Assembly (NCBI GenBank): GCA_021781795.1
Contig: JAJXWA010000001.1
Span: forward strand, 620,001 to 684,000
Source: Acidobacteriota bacterium
GTDB taxonomy: Bacteria; Acidobacteriota; Terriglobia; Terriglobales; Acidobacteriaceae
DNA length: 64,000 nt
Reading direction: 5' to 3'
This document shows, one piece after another, positions 32,814 to 41,527 of the stretch; the stretch's first letter is position 1; each line of letters begins with the position of its first letter. The notes beneath the pieces are model-generated. The model was not told the origin of the DNA. It saw only the letters and a program-made list of their open reading frames with translations, and ran no database searches. Position numbers and translations under genes: made by a program.

Positions 32814-35267
32814 CTATTTCACAGGAGCTTTCGAGCGCCTCTTCCATCCACCCGGCGCCGCAGTCTCCGTCGTCGTCTGGCCTTTTGCACTCTCGACTCT
32901 GACGCTATCATCGCGACTGTTGAAAATCAAAGCCTGCCCCGTAACACTGCCTCGAACCGGATCGACCAGCTCCGGGGGATGCGACGGCGTGCCCGTCAAA
33001 ACATAGTTGCCACTGTCGCTCGTGTACTCAAGCCGCTCACCTGTTCCGATGCGTCCCTGCGCGTTCAGGCTCACCCGACCGCTTGCATCCAACCGGTCCA
33101 CCTGCGCTGGCGCGCCATTCCTGCCCGCATGGTTGCCGGGTCGCAGCAGGTACACCTCGGCATCGTTGGAAGTGCTTTGCATACCGGCAGACTCGACCAC
33201 AACGCGGTCCAGTACTCCGCCATGGATGACTGCTTTGCGCTCTTCCGCAGAATACTTCAGATCTCCGCCACGCAAGCGGATCACCGACGGGCCGGACGAA
33301 CGCGGCTGCTTGCCGCCGGACAGGCCTGTCGCGGAGACCATGACTACCTGCACTGGCTCGGCAGGCCCCGCTGCGCGCGCTAGGAGCGTCTGCTTTGTAC
33401 GATTGAGAAGAATGACCGGTGCAGAGACCGAGTTGGAGGCCTGCCAGAGACGTGCATGACCACGCAGTTCCACTTCCCCAGCGGATTGATGCAGATCCGC
33501 TTCGTCGGCAATAGCATGAGTCGGTCCCTGCTCTCCAAGAGCACCTGCGCCTGGCGACGCATCGGTCAGTCGGCCTGGCGCTGGGTTCGATCCACCCAGC
33601 CACGAGGCTTTGATGTCGCCACGAGCCTGGGCGTCTCCCGTTGCCTGCGCAAAGTCTATTGTTCGCGCGCTTAACTGCAGGTCGCCGTTGTCAACATGTG
33701 GGCTTCCTGTCAGCTCGATCCTGCCGCTTGCGCTCTGAAAGACCGCCTTGCTGGCTGTGGCCCGCGACGGGCTGGCGGTTTGTTTGCCTGCGCTGGCCGG
33801 TGGAATCTCCGTAAGAACGACGTTACCTTCCACCACTACTGACTCAATCTGCGCGCCGCCCATGGGGGTTGCCAGCTGGCTGCTTCCCTGCTTCTGCGTG
33901 GCGAATTGCGCCACCAGCCGGTCGCCGCTGGTGGTTTCCTTCACACCGGACGCAGTGGTCTGCTCCATCTGCGCATGGCCCGTGCCGGTCATCGTCGTAA
34001 GCACCGAACCGGGACCGAACGTACCCGAAAGGTCATCCGCTTCAAGGCTGGAGGGTGTAACAACTCCGTTCGTCCGCTGGGTCCGGTCCTGAACAACGAC
34101 ACCTCCGCTGCCATGGATCGCTGCCAGTTCTACACCGCCGTGCCCCGTCTCGTGAAACTCCAGGTCTGCCACGGGCGAGTTCCACGTCGCGTGACTGCGC
34201 ATGGTGCCGTGTGAAGATGCCTGCCGCCTCTCGCTGCTCATCCTGACGCCGCGCTCCAGGTGTACCTGCCGCAGAATCCCTTCCGGCTTGAATTCGAGCG
34301 TAGCCGTCGGCGCGCTCGCATTAAGGGTACGATCCTGGGTCACGGCATCCAGTGTGACTCCGCCCTGGAGTACTCCGTGCTGCGGATGGTTTCCCGTGTC
34401 AAACTGCAGCGTTCCCGCTTGCGCCGTTACCCGATTGCCGGTAGCACTGGTCATCGAAAGGCCGCGCTCCGCTTCCAGTTGTGCGGCCGACCCATCATTG
34501 CGGAAATGAACTGTAGCCATCGCACTTTGCAATTGACTTCCTCGATCGCGCAGGGTGCTGCCCGTCAGCCGGCATGCCTGCCCCGCGCGCTCGAACTCCG
34601 CGTGCGCAGCCTGCAACTCGGCCGTGTCTGCGCCGCGGCGAAGTGACATCTTCACCGCATGGTCGAGAATAAGCAGCCCCTGCTCAGAGTCAAAGGTCGC
34701 TCCATCCGCGCTGCCGGTTCCCTGCGCCAGCACAAACTCGACTGGCTCGCTGGTGCTGGCCAGGCCGCTGTTTTGGTCGAAGACAAGGCCACTGGTTTTG
34801 ACATGTACCTGCGCTGCAGGTGATCCCTGGTCCGGGCTGCTGGACGAAGCGGACGCTGGGCGCACGAGCGCAATCTCAACAGGTCCCTTGGCCTTGGCCG
34901 TTCCAGCGCGCTGGTTGTACTCAAACTCGCTGCCCTGAATTTGGTCCGCGGGGTGGCCATCTGCATCAAAAATCACGATCCGGACATCGTGTAGCATCGC
35001 GTAGCCCTGCTTGAGTTGCACGACCTTCGACGCATCGATCTTGAAGAATGTGTGGCCGCCGCGTGCCTGCGTGAAAGTGAAGCCATTCTCTTCCTGCTGG
35101 ATGTCGACACCGAGGCGCTTGGGCAGATCGTGGCGGTTCAGCGAATGCTTCCACTTGTCTGCGATGAACAAAACTGCCAGCGCCGCAATCAGCAGCGCAC
35201 CCGCGATCAGGATCACTACTCGCAGCCGCTCAATCGTGAACCGCACCGCTTCAGTTCCCCATGCCAA
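32814..35267 (-). CDS. lptCA: Fused LptC-LptA periplasmic LPS bridge protein
   Basis: Inner-membrane-anchored periplasmic protein that would carry LPS from LptB-FG toward the outer membrane. The 817 residues start with one membrane helix (about 14-36), then an LptC-like jellyroll (about 40-200, with LGVDIQQEENGFTFTQARGG and GSEFEYNQRAGTAKAKGPVE), followed by several OstA/LptA-like repeats up to the C-terminus (for example ASKAVFQSASGRIELTGSP, ADEADLHQSAGEVELRGHA and GERLEYTSDSGNYVLTGTP). Separate LptC and LptA are each about 190 residues, so this chain has room for several extra bridge modules. It overlaps the preceding gene by 17 nt and abuts lptB. The fusion is visible directly; the number of jellyroll units is inferred. 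Confidence 0.85.
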   Translation of the reverse strand: MAWGTEAVRFTIERLRVVILIAGALLIAALAVLFIADKWKHSLNRHDLPKRLGVDIQQEENGFTFTQARGGHTFFKIDASKVVQLKQGYAMLHDVRIVIFDADGHPADQIQGSEFEYNQRAGTAKAKGPVEIALVRPASASSSSPDQGSPAAQVHVKTSGLVFDQNSGLASTSEPVEFVLAQGTGSADGATFDSEQGLLILDHAVKMSLRRGADTAELQAAHAEFERAGQACRLTGSTLRDRGSQLQSAMATVHFRNDGSAAQLEAERGLSMTSATGNRVTAQAGTLQFDTGNHPQHGVLQGGVTLDAVTQDRTLNASAPTATLEFKPEGILRQVHLERGVRMSSERRQASSHGTMRSHATWNSPVADLEFHETGHGGVELAAIHGSGGVVVQDRTQRTNGVVTPSSLEADDLSGTFGPGSVLTTMTGTGHAQMEQTTASGVKETTSGDRLVAQFATQKQGSSQLATPMGGAQIESVVVEGNVVLTEIPPASAGKQTASPSRATASKAVFQSASGRIELTGSPHVDNGDLQLSARTIDFAQATGDAQARGDIKASWLGGSNPAPGRLTDASPGAGALGEQGPTHAIADEADLHQSAGEVELRGHARLWQASNSVSAPVILLNRTKQTLLARAAGPAEPVQVVMVSATGLSGGKQPRSSGPSVIRLRGGDLKYSAEERKAVIHGGVLDRVVVESAGMQSTSNDAEVYLLRPGNHAGRNGAPAQVDRLDASGRVSLNAQGRIGTGERLEYTSDSGNYVLTGTPSHPPELVDPVRGSVTGQALIFNSRDDSVRVESAKGQTTTETAAPGGWKRRSKAPVK

Positions 35268-35862
35268 GCCGGGCAGCCAGCCGCTGCGCCAGGCTCTCGC
35301 CCATCTCGCTCCACAGCAGCCGCGCAGTCGCGCCGGAGCCTTTTTCTATCGCCGCCGTCAGTTCCACCAGTTGCCGCACATTCTCTTCCACGTGGCGCGC
35401 GGCGGCGGCACCCAGTTCGTTGCCTTCGTCCAGAAACGCCCCGTCCGTGCCAAACTCCACGCGAATGTGCCCTTCCTGCTCATACGCGCCCTCGTCGAAC
35501 AGCGGTCCAAAGCCCGTGACGCGCACCAGCCGCGGCTGCCGCGACCAGCGCGGATCGAGATTCGGCGCGGTCTCCAGTTCCCAGAGACTCCACGTGATTT
35601 GAAACTCGTAGGCGTAGTCGTCGTGCAGCAGTTCGAGCGCCTCGTCAACGGCCTGCCGCGGCTCTGCCCCGCGCTCGCCCCGCCCATAGACGCGCTGAAA
35701 GACCGGCGCCTCGCTCCAGCTCACCGGCCAAACCGTCGCCGCATAGACGCGGGCCTCGCCGCCATACGCAGCGAAGGCGCTTAGAACAGAAGTGAGCTTG
35801 TCCGCCAGCGACGCAAGCCGCAGGTTGGGGTACCAAAGACTCAGATAAAGTGCGTCCGCCAT
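35251..35862 (-). CDS. Conserved-looking protein of unknown function in the glyS-lpt operon
   Basis: I do not recognise this 203-residue protein. It is soluble, with no signal peptide or membrane helix, acidic, and rich in Trp, Tyr and Ala. Notable segments are LYLSLWYPNLRLASLADKL at the start, YEFQITWSLWELE in the middle, a GFGPLFDEGAYEQEGHIRVEFG turn-rich part, and a C-terminal alpha-helical region (HVEENVRQLVELTAAIEKGSG, ESLAQRLAARLG). The gene sits 27 nt after glyS and overlaps lptCA by 17 nt, so it is translated as part of the glyQ-glyS-X-lptCA-lptB series. Coding-type base use and tight packing support a real gene; function cannot be inferred. Confidence 0.75.
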   Translation of the reverse strand: MADALYLSLWYPNLRLASLADKLTSVLSAFAAYGGEARVYAATVWPVSWSEAPVFQRVYGRGERGAEPRQAVDEALELLHDDYAYEFQITWSLWELETAPNLDPRWSRQPRLVRVTGFGPLFDEGAYEQEGHIRVEFGTDGAFLDEGNELGAAAARHVEENVRQLVELTAAIEKGSGATARLLWSEMGESLAQRLAARLGMGN

Positions 35863-35889
35863 CTCTCTCGATTGTAGATGCGGGCCGCG

Positions 35890-37974
35890 CTATCCCGTCA
35901 CGATCTCGCTGAAATCAGCGATACCTGAGAAGCCGCGCAGTACACCGTCGATCAGCCCAAGATGCGAACCACGCACCGTCTCGTCCGGGTCAAGCACCAT
36001 CACCTTGTCAAAGAACGCATCTACGACGGGACGCAGCGTGGCGATGGCAGCCAGCGCCTCGCCGTAGGCGCGCTTCTCACGCAGTGCCGCCACTCTGGGT
36101 GCCAGCGCTGCGGCGGCGTCAGCAAGAGCCTGTGCCTCCGGCGCAAGCTTCACGCTCTGCGGAGCGCCCACGGCAAAGCCCTTCTCTTCCGCCTGCCGCA
36201 CGATGTTCTTGATGCGCTTGAACGCAGCAGAGATCGCCTCGAAGTCGGCAGACGCCCGCGCGGCGGTCAACGCCTCGGCTCGTGCGATGGCGTCGCGCAC
36301 ATCGTTTGTATCCGCAGCCAGCACCGCATTCACCACGTCGTAGGCAAAGCCACGCACGTCTTTTAAATAGAAATGCAGTCGCTCGCGCAGGAAGGCGTCG
36401 ACTTGCTTCTTATTCGAGCCACCCACTCCAGACGCTTGCAGCACGGCGTCGAGCGTCAGCGGCAGCTCGGATTCGGCCAGAATCTTCACGATCGCATTCG
36501 CAGATCTGCGCAGTGCAAATGGGTCTTTTGATCCCGTCGGCGCGTTGCCAACCCCAAACATCGCGACGATAGTCTGGATGCGATCCGCGAGGCCAAGCAA
36601 CTGGCCCTCGACGGAAACGGGAATGTTGTCCTCCATCGAAGCCGGCGTGTACTGCTCATAGATGGCCAGCGCAACACGCTCGCCCAGTCCCTGCGCCCGC
36701 GCGTACAGGCCGCCAATCATGCCCTGGAGTTCCGTGAATTCCTTGACGAGCTCGGTGGTCAGATCTGTCTTGGCCAGTTCCACAGCCTTCAGCAGCGCCG
36801 CTTCGTCGAACTTCATACCTGCGCTGTTGACGACTGCGGCGAGCTCGCGTGCAACTTGCAGGTTCTGCCCGGTCTTCCAGTGATAGCTTCCGAGCTGCTT
36901 CTGGAAGGTCACATGCTTCAGGCTGTCGACACGCTCAGGGAGCGGCGTCTTCTGGTCGAAGTCCCAAAAGAAGCGCGCATCCTTGAAGCGGGCGCGGAGC
37001 ACCTTCTGATTCCCGTGGCGGATAATCTCTGCGCCCTCGGCGTCTGTCTCCGTGTTCAGCACGGCCAGGAAATGCGGCGCGAGCTTGCTGTGTGCGTCCT
37101 CCACCGCAAAGTATTTCTGGTGATCGCGCATCACGGTCACCAGCACCTCTTCGGGCAGCGTCAGATACTCTGCCTCAAAGTTGCCCAGAATCACCGTCGG
37201 CCACTCCGTGAGGTGTACAACCGTCTCCACCAGCGGCTCGTCCTCGCGCCAGCGCGCTCCGGCAATGGTGCGCGTAGCAGCGTCGAGCGCCTTGCGAATC
37301 GTGTGACGCCGCTCGGAAACCTCCGCCACCACATGCGCACGGCGCAGGATCTCGGCGTAGTTCTTTGCCGCATCGATGACCACCGGAGCCTCGCCATGCA
37401 GCACGCGATGGCCGCGGCTTGCCTGCCCCGCCGCGATGCCGGCAATTTCCAGCGGCACGACCGAAGAGTCCAGCAGCGCCACCACCCACCGCACCGGGCG
37501 CACGAAGCGTTCCGGCTTGCCCGCGCGCCAGTACATATTCTTGGCCCAGTAGATCGCGAGCACTTCCTTGGGCAGCTCTGCAACCAGAAGTTCGCTAGCG
37601 CGGATTCCCTGCCGCCTGACCGTCGCGCCCACGTACTCGCCCTTTGGCGTCGTCACCTTCTCGAGCGCGGAGACGGCGACGCCAGCCTTCTTCGCAAACG
37701 CCTCGGCCGCCGCAGTGGGAGCACCATCCTTGAAGGCCACCTTCCACGACGGGCCGGTCATCTGCTCCTGCGTATCAGCCTGTCCGGCGAGCACACCTTC
37801 CACCAGCAGGGCCAGCCGCCGCGGAGTGGAGTAGGTCTTCACCGTGGCTCCATCAGCCAGCAGCCTCTCGCGCGTTAGCAGGTCGTGGACGCGGCGGCCC
37901 AGTTCGGCCTCAGCCCCGGCAATCATGCGGGCCGGAACTTCCTCCAACCCAATCTCCAATAGAAAATCCGCCAT
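35890..37974 (-). CDS. glyS: Glycyl-tRNA synthetase beta subunit
   Basis: Tetrameric (alpha2 beta2) glycyl-tRNA synthetase subunit that recognises tRNA-Gly. From the ATG at 37974 the protein has 694 residues, the usual size; the frame is open 22 codons further but ADFLLEIGLEEVPARMI is the family N-terminus. Diagnostic stretches are YWAKNMYWR..FVRPVRWVVALLDSSVVP, the ATPase-like/HD region (VVHLTEWPTVILGNFEAEYLTLPEEVL), and the C-terminal anticodon-binding DALR-type helices. It lies 43 nt after glyQ and forms an operon with it and the lpt genes. Confidence 0.95.
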   Translation of the reverse strand: MADFLLEIGLEEVPARMIAGAEAELGRRVHDLLTRERLLADGATVKTYSTPRRLALLVEGVLAGQADTQEQMTGPSWKVAFKDGAPTAAAEAFAKKAGVAVSALEKVTTPKGEYVGATVRRQGIRASELLVAELPKEVLAIYWAKNMYWRAGKPERFVRPVRWVVALLDSSVVPLEIAGIAAGQASRGHRVLHGEAPVVIDAAKNYAEILRRAHVVAEVSERRHTIRKALDAATRTIAGARWREDEPLVETVVHLTEWPTVILGNFEAEYLTLPEEVLVTVMRDHQKYFAVEDAHSKLAPHFLAVLNTETDAEGAEIIRHGNQKVLRARFKDARFFWDFDQKTPLPERVDSLKHVTFQKQLGSYHWKTGQNLQVARELAAVVNSAGMKFDEAALLKAVELAKTDLTTELVKEFTELQGMIGGLYARAQGLGERVALAIYEQYTPASMEDNIPVSVEGQLLGLADRIQTIVAMFGVGNAPTGSKDPFALRRSANAIVKILAESELPLTLDAVLQASGVGGSNKKQVDAFLRERLHFYLKDVRGFAYDVVNAVLAADTNDVRDAIARAEALTAARASADFEAISAAFKRIKNIVRQAEEKGFAVGAPQSVKLAPEAQALADAAAALAPRVAALREKRAYGEALAAIATLRPVVDAFFDKVMVLDPDETVRGSHLGLIDGVLRGFSGIADFSEIVTG

Positions 37975-38017
37975 AGAAATCAAACTCTTTCGTATATCGG
38001 GAAAAGAACCTTGCCGG

Positions 38018-38974
38018 TCACGCCGTCTGCTGGAGCGCATAGGCCTTGGCTACGCCCACCGCCAGTGCGCGAATTCTTCCGATGACACCCACACGCTCGG
38101 TCACGCTAATCGCGCCGCGCGCATCCAGCACATTGAACAGGTTGGAGCACTTGAGCGCCAGTTCATAGGTAGCCAACAGCGGGAAGCGCCGCTTCTCAAC
38201 CGATGTCGCGGTCTCGCTCGAAAGCAGTGCATCCGCGAGCGCGAGCAATTCTTTTGCCTCGGCTTCAAACCGGTTGAAGTGCTCCCACAGGTTGGCGATG
38301 TCGGCGACTTCGAAGTTGTACACCGAGAACTGCAGCTCTTCAGCCAGCCGCACCTCGCCGTAGGTCACAGGCCTGCCGGTGTCGGGATCACGCGCCCACA
38401 CGATGTCGTAGATTGAATCCACATCCTGCAGAAAGGCGGCGATGCGCTCCAGTCCATAGGTCAGTTCGGCACAGATAGGGTCCAGATCCATGCCGCCGCA
38501 CTGCTGAAAGTAAGTGAACTGCGTAATCTCCAGGCCGTCGAGCATCACCTGCCAGCCCACGCCCCATGCGCCGCCTGCAGGCCACTCCCAGTTGTCCTCT
38601 TCAAATTTCAGGTCATGCTTTTTGAGATCGATGCCGAGGGCTTCGAGCGACTGAAGATAGAGTTCCTGCACGTTCTCCGGCGGCGGCTTGAGGATGAGCT
38701 GAAACTGCGTGTGCTTGAAAAGCCGATTGGGGTTCTCACCGTAACGGCCGTCAGCCGGGCGGCGCGAGGGCTGTGCATAGCCCACTCTGTACGGCCGTGG
38801 CCCGAGAACGCGCAGAAATGTCTCCGGCGCCATCGTTCCAGCGCCGACTTCGACATCATAGGGTTGCTGCAGCACGCATCCGCGCTCAGCCCAGAAGCCC
38901 TGCAGGCGGAACAGCAAATCCTGAAACGTAAGCGCGCCGGTCTTCAGCGTAGGTGCAAGTTCAGTGGAAGGCAC
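38018..38974 (-). CDS. glyQ: Glycyl-tRNA synthetase alpha subunit
   Basis: Catalytic subunit that activates glycine. The 318 residues start at a GTG and include the class II signature regions [17 protein letters not shown], the glycine/ATP-binding [32 protein letters not shown], and [29 protein letters not shown] with the GGMDLDPI motif. These are nearly invariant in the alpha subunit family. A region of helices completes the chain. glyS follows. The presence of separate alpha and beta genes, not the eukaryote-like single-chain GlyRS, is itself a useful taxonomic hint. Confidence 0.96.
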   Translation of the reverse strand: MPSTELAPTLKTGALTFQDLLFRLQGFWAERGCVLQQPYDVEVGAGTMAPETFLRVLGPRPYRVGYAQPSRRPADGRYGENPNRLFKHTQFQLILKPPPENVQELYLQSLEALGIDLKKHDLKFEEDNWEWPAGGAWGVGWQVMLDGLEITQFTYFQQCGGMDLDPICAELTYGLERIAAFLQDVDSIYDIVWARDPDTGRPVTYGEVRLAEELQFSVYNFEVADIANLWEHFNRFEAEAKELLALADALLSSETATSVEKRRFPLLATYELALKCSNLFNVLDARGAISVTERVGVIGRIRALAVGVAKAYALQQTA

Positions 38975-39034
38975 AAAAGCTCACTCTCTGAGACGAAACT
39001 TTCCACAGTTTATCAGCCCCAATACTCCAGCCCT

Positions 39035-39772
39035 TTACAGCCGCGCCAGAGCTTCAGCGGTGCGCAGCTTGCGCTCCAGGTGCCTTTCCAGTGTCTGCCG
39101 GGCATAATGCCGCAGATCGGCCCCGCGCCGTCGCGGCCATGGCTCCGCAGAAAATGCCGCAACTGGAGACCGAAGCATCCGCTGCGCCAGCGTCCATGAG
39201 TCCGCCGAAAGCTCACTCGCGCCTGGCCCGCCGTGCAGCGCGCAGAAGAGGCCGTCGGCCTGGCTGGCGAACGTCACCTCATTTGCCTGCAACGCCTCCC
39301 CACAGACCGTGCAGTGGCTAAGGTCGGGCAGCAGGCCCATGAGCCGCGTCATCCACAGCAGAAAATACGTGAGCGGCATCCAGGGCTGCTCCGCGGTCGT
39401 CTGTTCCAGCACGCTCACCAGTAGCCGAAAAACGCTGTCCTGCGGGTCGCGCTCGGGCAGTGCCTCGTCGAGAACTTCAGCGTAAAGGCTCAGGACTGCC
39501 ATGCGCACGGCATCCACTGGAGCGGAGAGCGGCGAGCGAACGATCTCAAGCTGATCCAGCCGCATCAGCTCCTGGCGCGGCCGCTCGGCAAACCAAGCCC
39601 GGGCAAGAGTCATCGGCTCCAGCGCACCGCCGAAGCGTTTACGGCTCTTCAATGCAGATTTGGCGACACCGCGCAGCCTGCCGTAGTCGCGCGTGAAAAG
39701 GCTGACGATTAGATCGGCCTCGTGAACCGGCCAGGTGCGCAGCACGACGGCTTCAGACGTGAGCACACTCAT
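39035..39772 (-). CDS. recO: DNA repair protein RecO
   Basis: Recombination mediator that, with RecR, loads RecA onto SSB-coated single-stranded DNA. The 245 residues show the N-terminal OB-fold start (SEAVVLRTWPVHEADLIVSLFTRDYGRLRGVAKSA) and a C-terminal helical domain with a zinc-type CTVCG...C segment (Cys about 157 and 160, then FCALHGG). Length is normal. It precedes glyQ by about 60 nt on the same strand and may be the first gene of the glyQS-lpt series. It lies well downstream of the ferredoxin gene, with a hairpin between them. Confidence 0.9.
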   Translation of the reverse strand: MSVLTSEAVVLRTWPVHEADLIVSLFTRDYGRLRGVAKSALKSRKRFGGALEPMTLARAWFAERPRQELMRLDQLEIVRSPLSAPVDAVRMAVLSLYAEVLDEALPERDPQDSVFRLLVSVLEQTTAEQPWMPLTYFLLWMTRLMGLLPDLSHCTVCGEALQANEVTFASQADGLFCALHGGPGASELSADSWTLAQRMLRSPVAAFSAEPWPRRRGADLRHYARQTLERHLERKLRTAEALARL

Positions 39773-39820
39773 GGAACGCCGGCCTCATGCCCCGGTGAGA
39801 AAGCCCTGCAATGACACAAA

Positions 39821-39847
39821 CGCGCATCCCGCAGGGCAGGATGCGCG
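39821..39847 (-). terminator. Hairpin terminator after the ferredoxin gene
   Basis: CGCGCATCC (39821-39829) and GGATGCGCG (39839-39847) pair perfectly over 9 bp with a 9-nt loop; on the minus strand TTTGTGT follows directly. It lies 26 nt past the ferredoxin stop and 49 nt before recO. Confidence 0.6.
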
Positions 39848-39872
39848 CATGTGGACAGATTCGAACAGTGAA

Positions 39873-40133
39873 CTAGCGGCCGTAATGGGCTGCGTTCTTC
39901 TGGGCGAAGTGAGCCCACTTCTCCGGCAGGTCATCTTGCGCAAAGATTGCCGAAACAGGGCAGGCCGGGACACAGGCTCCGCAGTCAATGCACTCGACCG
40001 GGTCAATAAAAAGCTGCTCAGAGTCGGCGAAACCAGCCTCGTCCTTCTTAGGGTGAATGCAATCGACAGGACAGGCGTCCACACAGGCGGTGTCCTTGGT
40101 GCCGATACAGGGTTCTGCGATTACGTATGCCAT
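39873..40133 (-). CDS. fdxA: 7Fe-type ferredoxin (3Fe-4S plus 4Fe-4S)
   Basis: Small low-potential electron carrier of 86 residues. Cysteines are at 9, 17, 21, 25, 48, 51, 54 and 58. The spacing Cys9-x7-Cys17-x3-Cys21 lacks the second Cys of a normal 8Fe ferredoxin, and CIDCGACVPACP supplies the rest. This matches FdxA/Azotobacter FdI, where Cys at positions equal to 9, 17 and 58 hold the 3Fe-4S cluster and 21, 48, 51 and 54 hold the 4Fe-4S cluster. A strong ribosome site (GGAGAGAG) precedes the ATG. It is monocistronic. The symbol follows the FdxA class; partner enzymes are not in the window. Confidence 0.9.
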   Translation of the reverse strand: MAYVIAEPCIGTKDTACVDACPVDCIHPKKDEAGFADSEQLFIDPVECIDCGACVPACPVSAIFAQDDLPEKWAHFAQKNAAHYGR

Positions 40134-40266
40134 CTTTACTCTCTCCGAGGAGGGTCAACCTTCGACGCTGATAGTAGCACACGGGGCCAAAGATTGACTC
40201 CAGGCCAAGCGGCCAGGTTTTGCCATGCGGGAATCTGCATCCGCACACGGCGACGGGGCGACACGA

Positions 40267-41157
40267 TCAGCGTCCGGCGGCCTTGCGGGCTTCTGCCCAC
40301 TCAGCTGGACTCGGAATCGGGCTCAGGTTCCGGCCTGCAAACATATCCCCGAAGAGGCTCAGCAGCTGGTCATGAATCCGCCCATTCGACGCGAGCACTT
40401 CATCGCTCGCGAGCCGGTACCGCCTGCCCGAAAAGTCGGTGACCCGGCCGCCGGCCTCTTCCACCAGCAGAATTCCGGCGGCAGTATCCCACGGATTTAA
40501 ATTGAACTCCCAAAAGGCCTCCATGCGCCCGGCCGCGACATAAGCGAGGTCCAGAGCCGCAGAACCCGCCCGACGCACTCCGTGCGAACGCAGCGTAAAT
40601 TCCTGGTAAAAGTGGATGTTCGGATTCTGGTGCCGCTTGCGGCTTGGAAACCCGGTGGACACCAGCGCCTCAGCCAGTTCGCCGACGCGCGAGACGCGCA
40701 GTGGCTTGCCATTCAGCTGCGCCCCGCACCCCTTTTCGGCGGCAAAGAGCTCGTCGCGCAAGGGATCGTAGATGACCGCGGCGACCAATGCGCCGTCTTC
40801 CTCCGGGCGAATGCCGGGCGCGCGGTGTTCCAGACCCAGCGAGACACAGAACTGGGGAAATCCGTGCGCGAAGTTCGTGGTGCCGTCCAGCGGATCGACG
40901 TACCAGCGGAATTCCCCATCCAGCCGCTCGCGCGTGCCCTCTTCGCCGTAGATTCCGTGATCCGGAAAGACCTCGCCTAGCCGCTGCCGAATGAGCTTCT
41001 CCGCCGTTCGATCGGCTACGGTCACCAGATCCACGTCTCCCTTGTACTCCGTTTCGACCCCTTGCGCGTAGAACTCGCGCAGCAGCGATCCCGCCTCATG
41101 CGCAATGCCGGAAGCACCGGGGACCCAGATGAAATCGCCCGCCGTGGCGCCGCTCAC
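40267..41157 (-). CDS. suhB: Inositol monophosphatase family protein
   Basis: Magnesium-dependent phosphatase of the IMPase/SuhB superfamily, 296 residues. Metal-binding motifs are present: GEEGT (about 75), DPLDGTTNFAHGFP (about 88-101) and WDTAAGILLVEEAGG (about 222). Substrates in the family are inositol phosphates, histidinol phosphate (HisN) or nucleotide derivatives; SuhB also acts in rRNA transcription complexes. Here it overlaps the hfq stop by 4 nt (ATGA), which ties it to hfq translation. A 40-residue C-terminal extension (SLFGDMFAGRNLSPIPSP) is longer than usual. HisN activity is an alternative. Confidence 0.85.
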   Translation of the reverse strand: MSGATAGDFIWVPGASGIAHEAGSLLREFYAQGVETEYKGDVDLVTVADRTAEKLIRQRLGEVFPDHGIYGEEGTRERLDGEFRWYVDPLDGTTNFAHGFPQFCVSLGLEHRAPGIRPEEDGALVAAVIYDPLRDELFAAEKGCGAQLNGKPLRVSRVGELAEALVSTGFPSRKRHQNPNIHFYQEFTLRSHGVRRAGSAALDLAYVAAGRMEAFWEFNLNPWDTAAGILLVEEAGGRVTDFSGRRYRLASDEVLASNGRIHDQLLSLFGDMFAGRNLSPIPSPAEWAEARKAAGR

Positions 41158-41456
41158 GAGGCCGCCTCTTCCGCACCTGTTCCACGCTCCGCGCGCCGTG
41201 CGCGTTTTCCGGGCAACTCCGTGATCGTCTGGATCTGATGCTTGTAGATGAACAAATTGGGTTTGCCGTCTCTGGTCAGTCGCAGCATAGAGTCGTCGAA
41301 GTACTCAATCCAGCCGCTGACGGTATCGCCGTCGCGCAGTTGAATGGAGACATTGACTTGCCGCTCGCTCAGCGAGCGCAGATAGAGCGCCTCCTGGCCG
41401 GTCTCGCCGGGGGGCGGCGTCTTCTGGTGGTGACGTGGGGACGTCGAAGAGTTCAT
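41154..41456 (-). CDS. hfq: RNA chaperone Hfq (divergent)
   Basis: Sm-like hexameric protein that pairs small RNAs with mRNAs. The core (about residues 22-80) has the Sm1 motif VNVSIQLRDGDTVSGWIEYFD and the Sm2 motif NLFIYKHQIQTI, whose YKH replaces the canonical YKH-A-I-S of Hfq, so the proximal RNA site is kept. A 20-residue polar N-terminal extension and a basic/glutamate-rich tail (KRARRAERGTG) make it 100 residues, longer than many Hfqs. It is followed by suhB with a 4-nt overlap. Together with rapZ and hpf in the same region, it suggests sRNA-based control in this organism. Confidence 0.85.
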   Translation of the reverse strand: MNSSTSPRHHQKTPPPGETGQEALYLRSLSERQVNVSIQLRDGDTVSGWIEYFDDSMLRLTRDGKPNLFIYKHQIQTITELPGKRARRAERGTGAEEAAS

Positions 41457-41527
41457 GGCACTATTTTAGATGGAACGGGAAAGCTGCTGCGTTGCATGCC
41501 GCATCCACTCGGCCTGCGCACTTGAGA

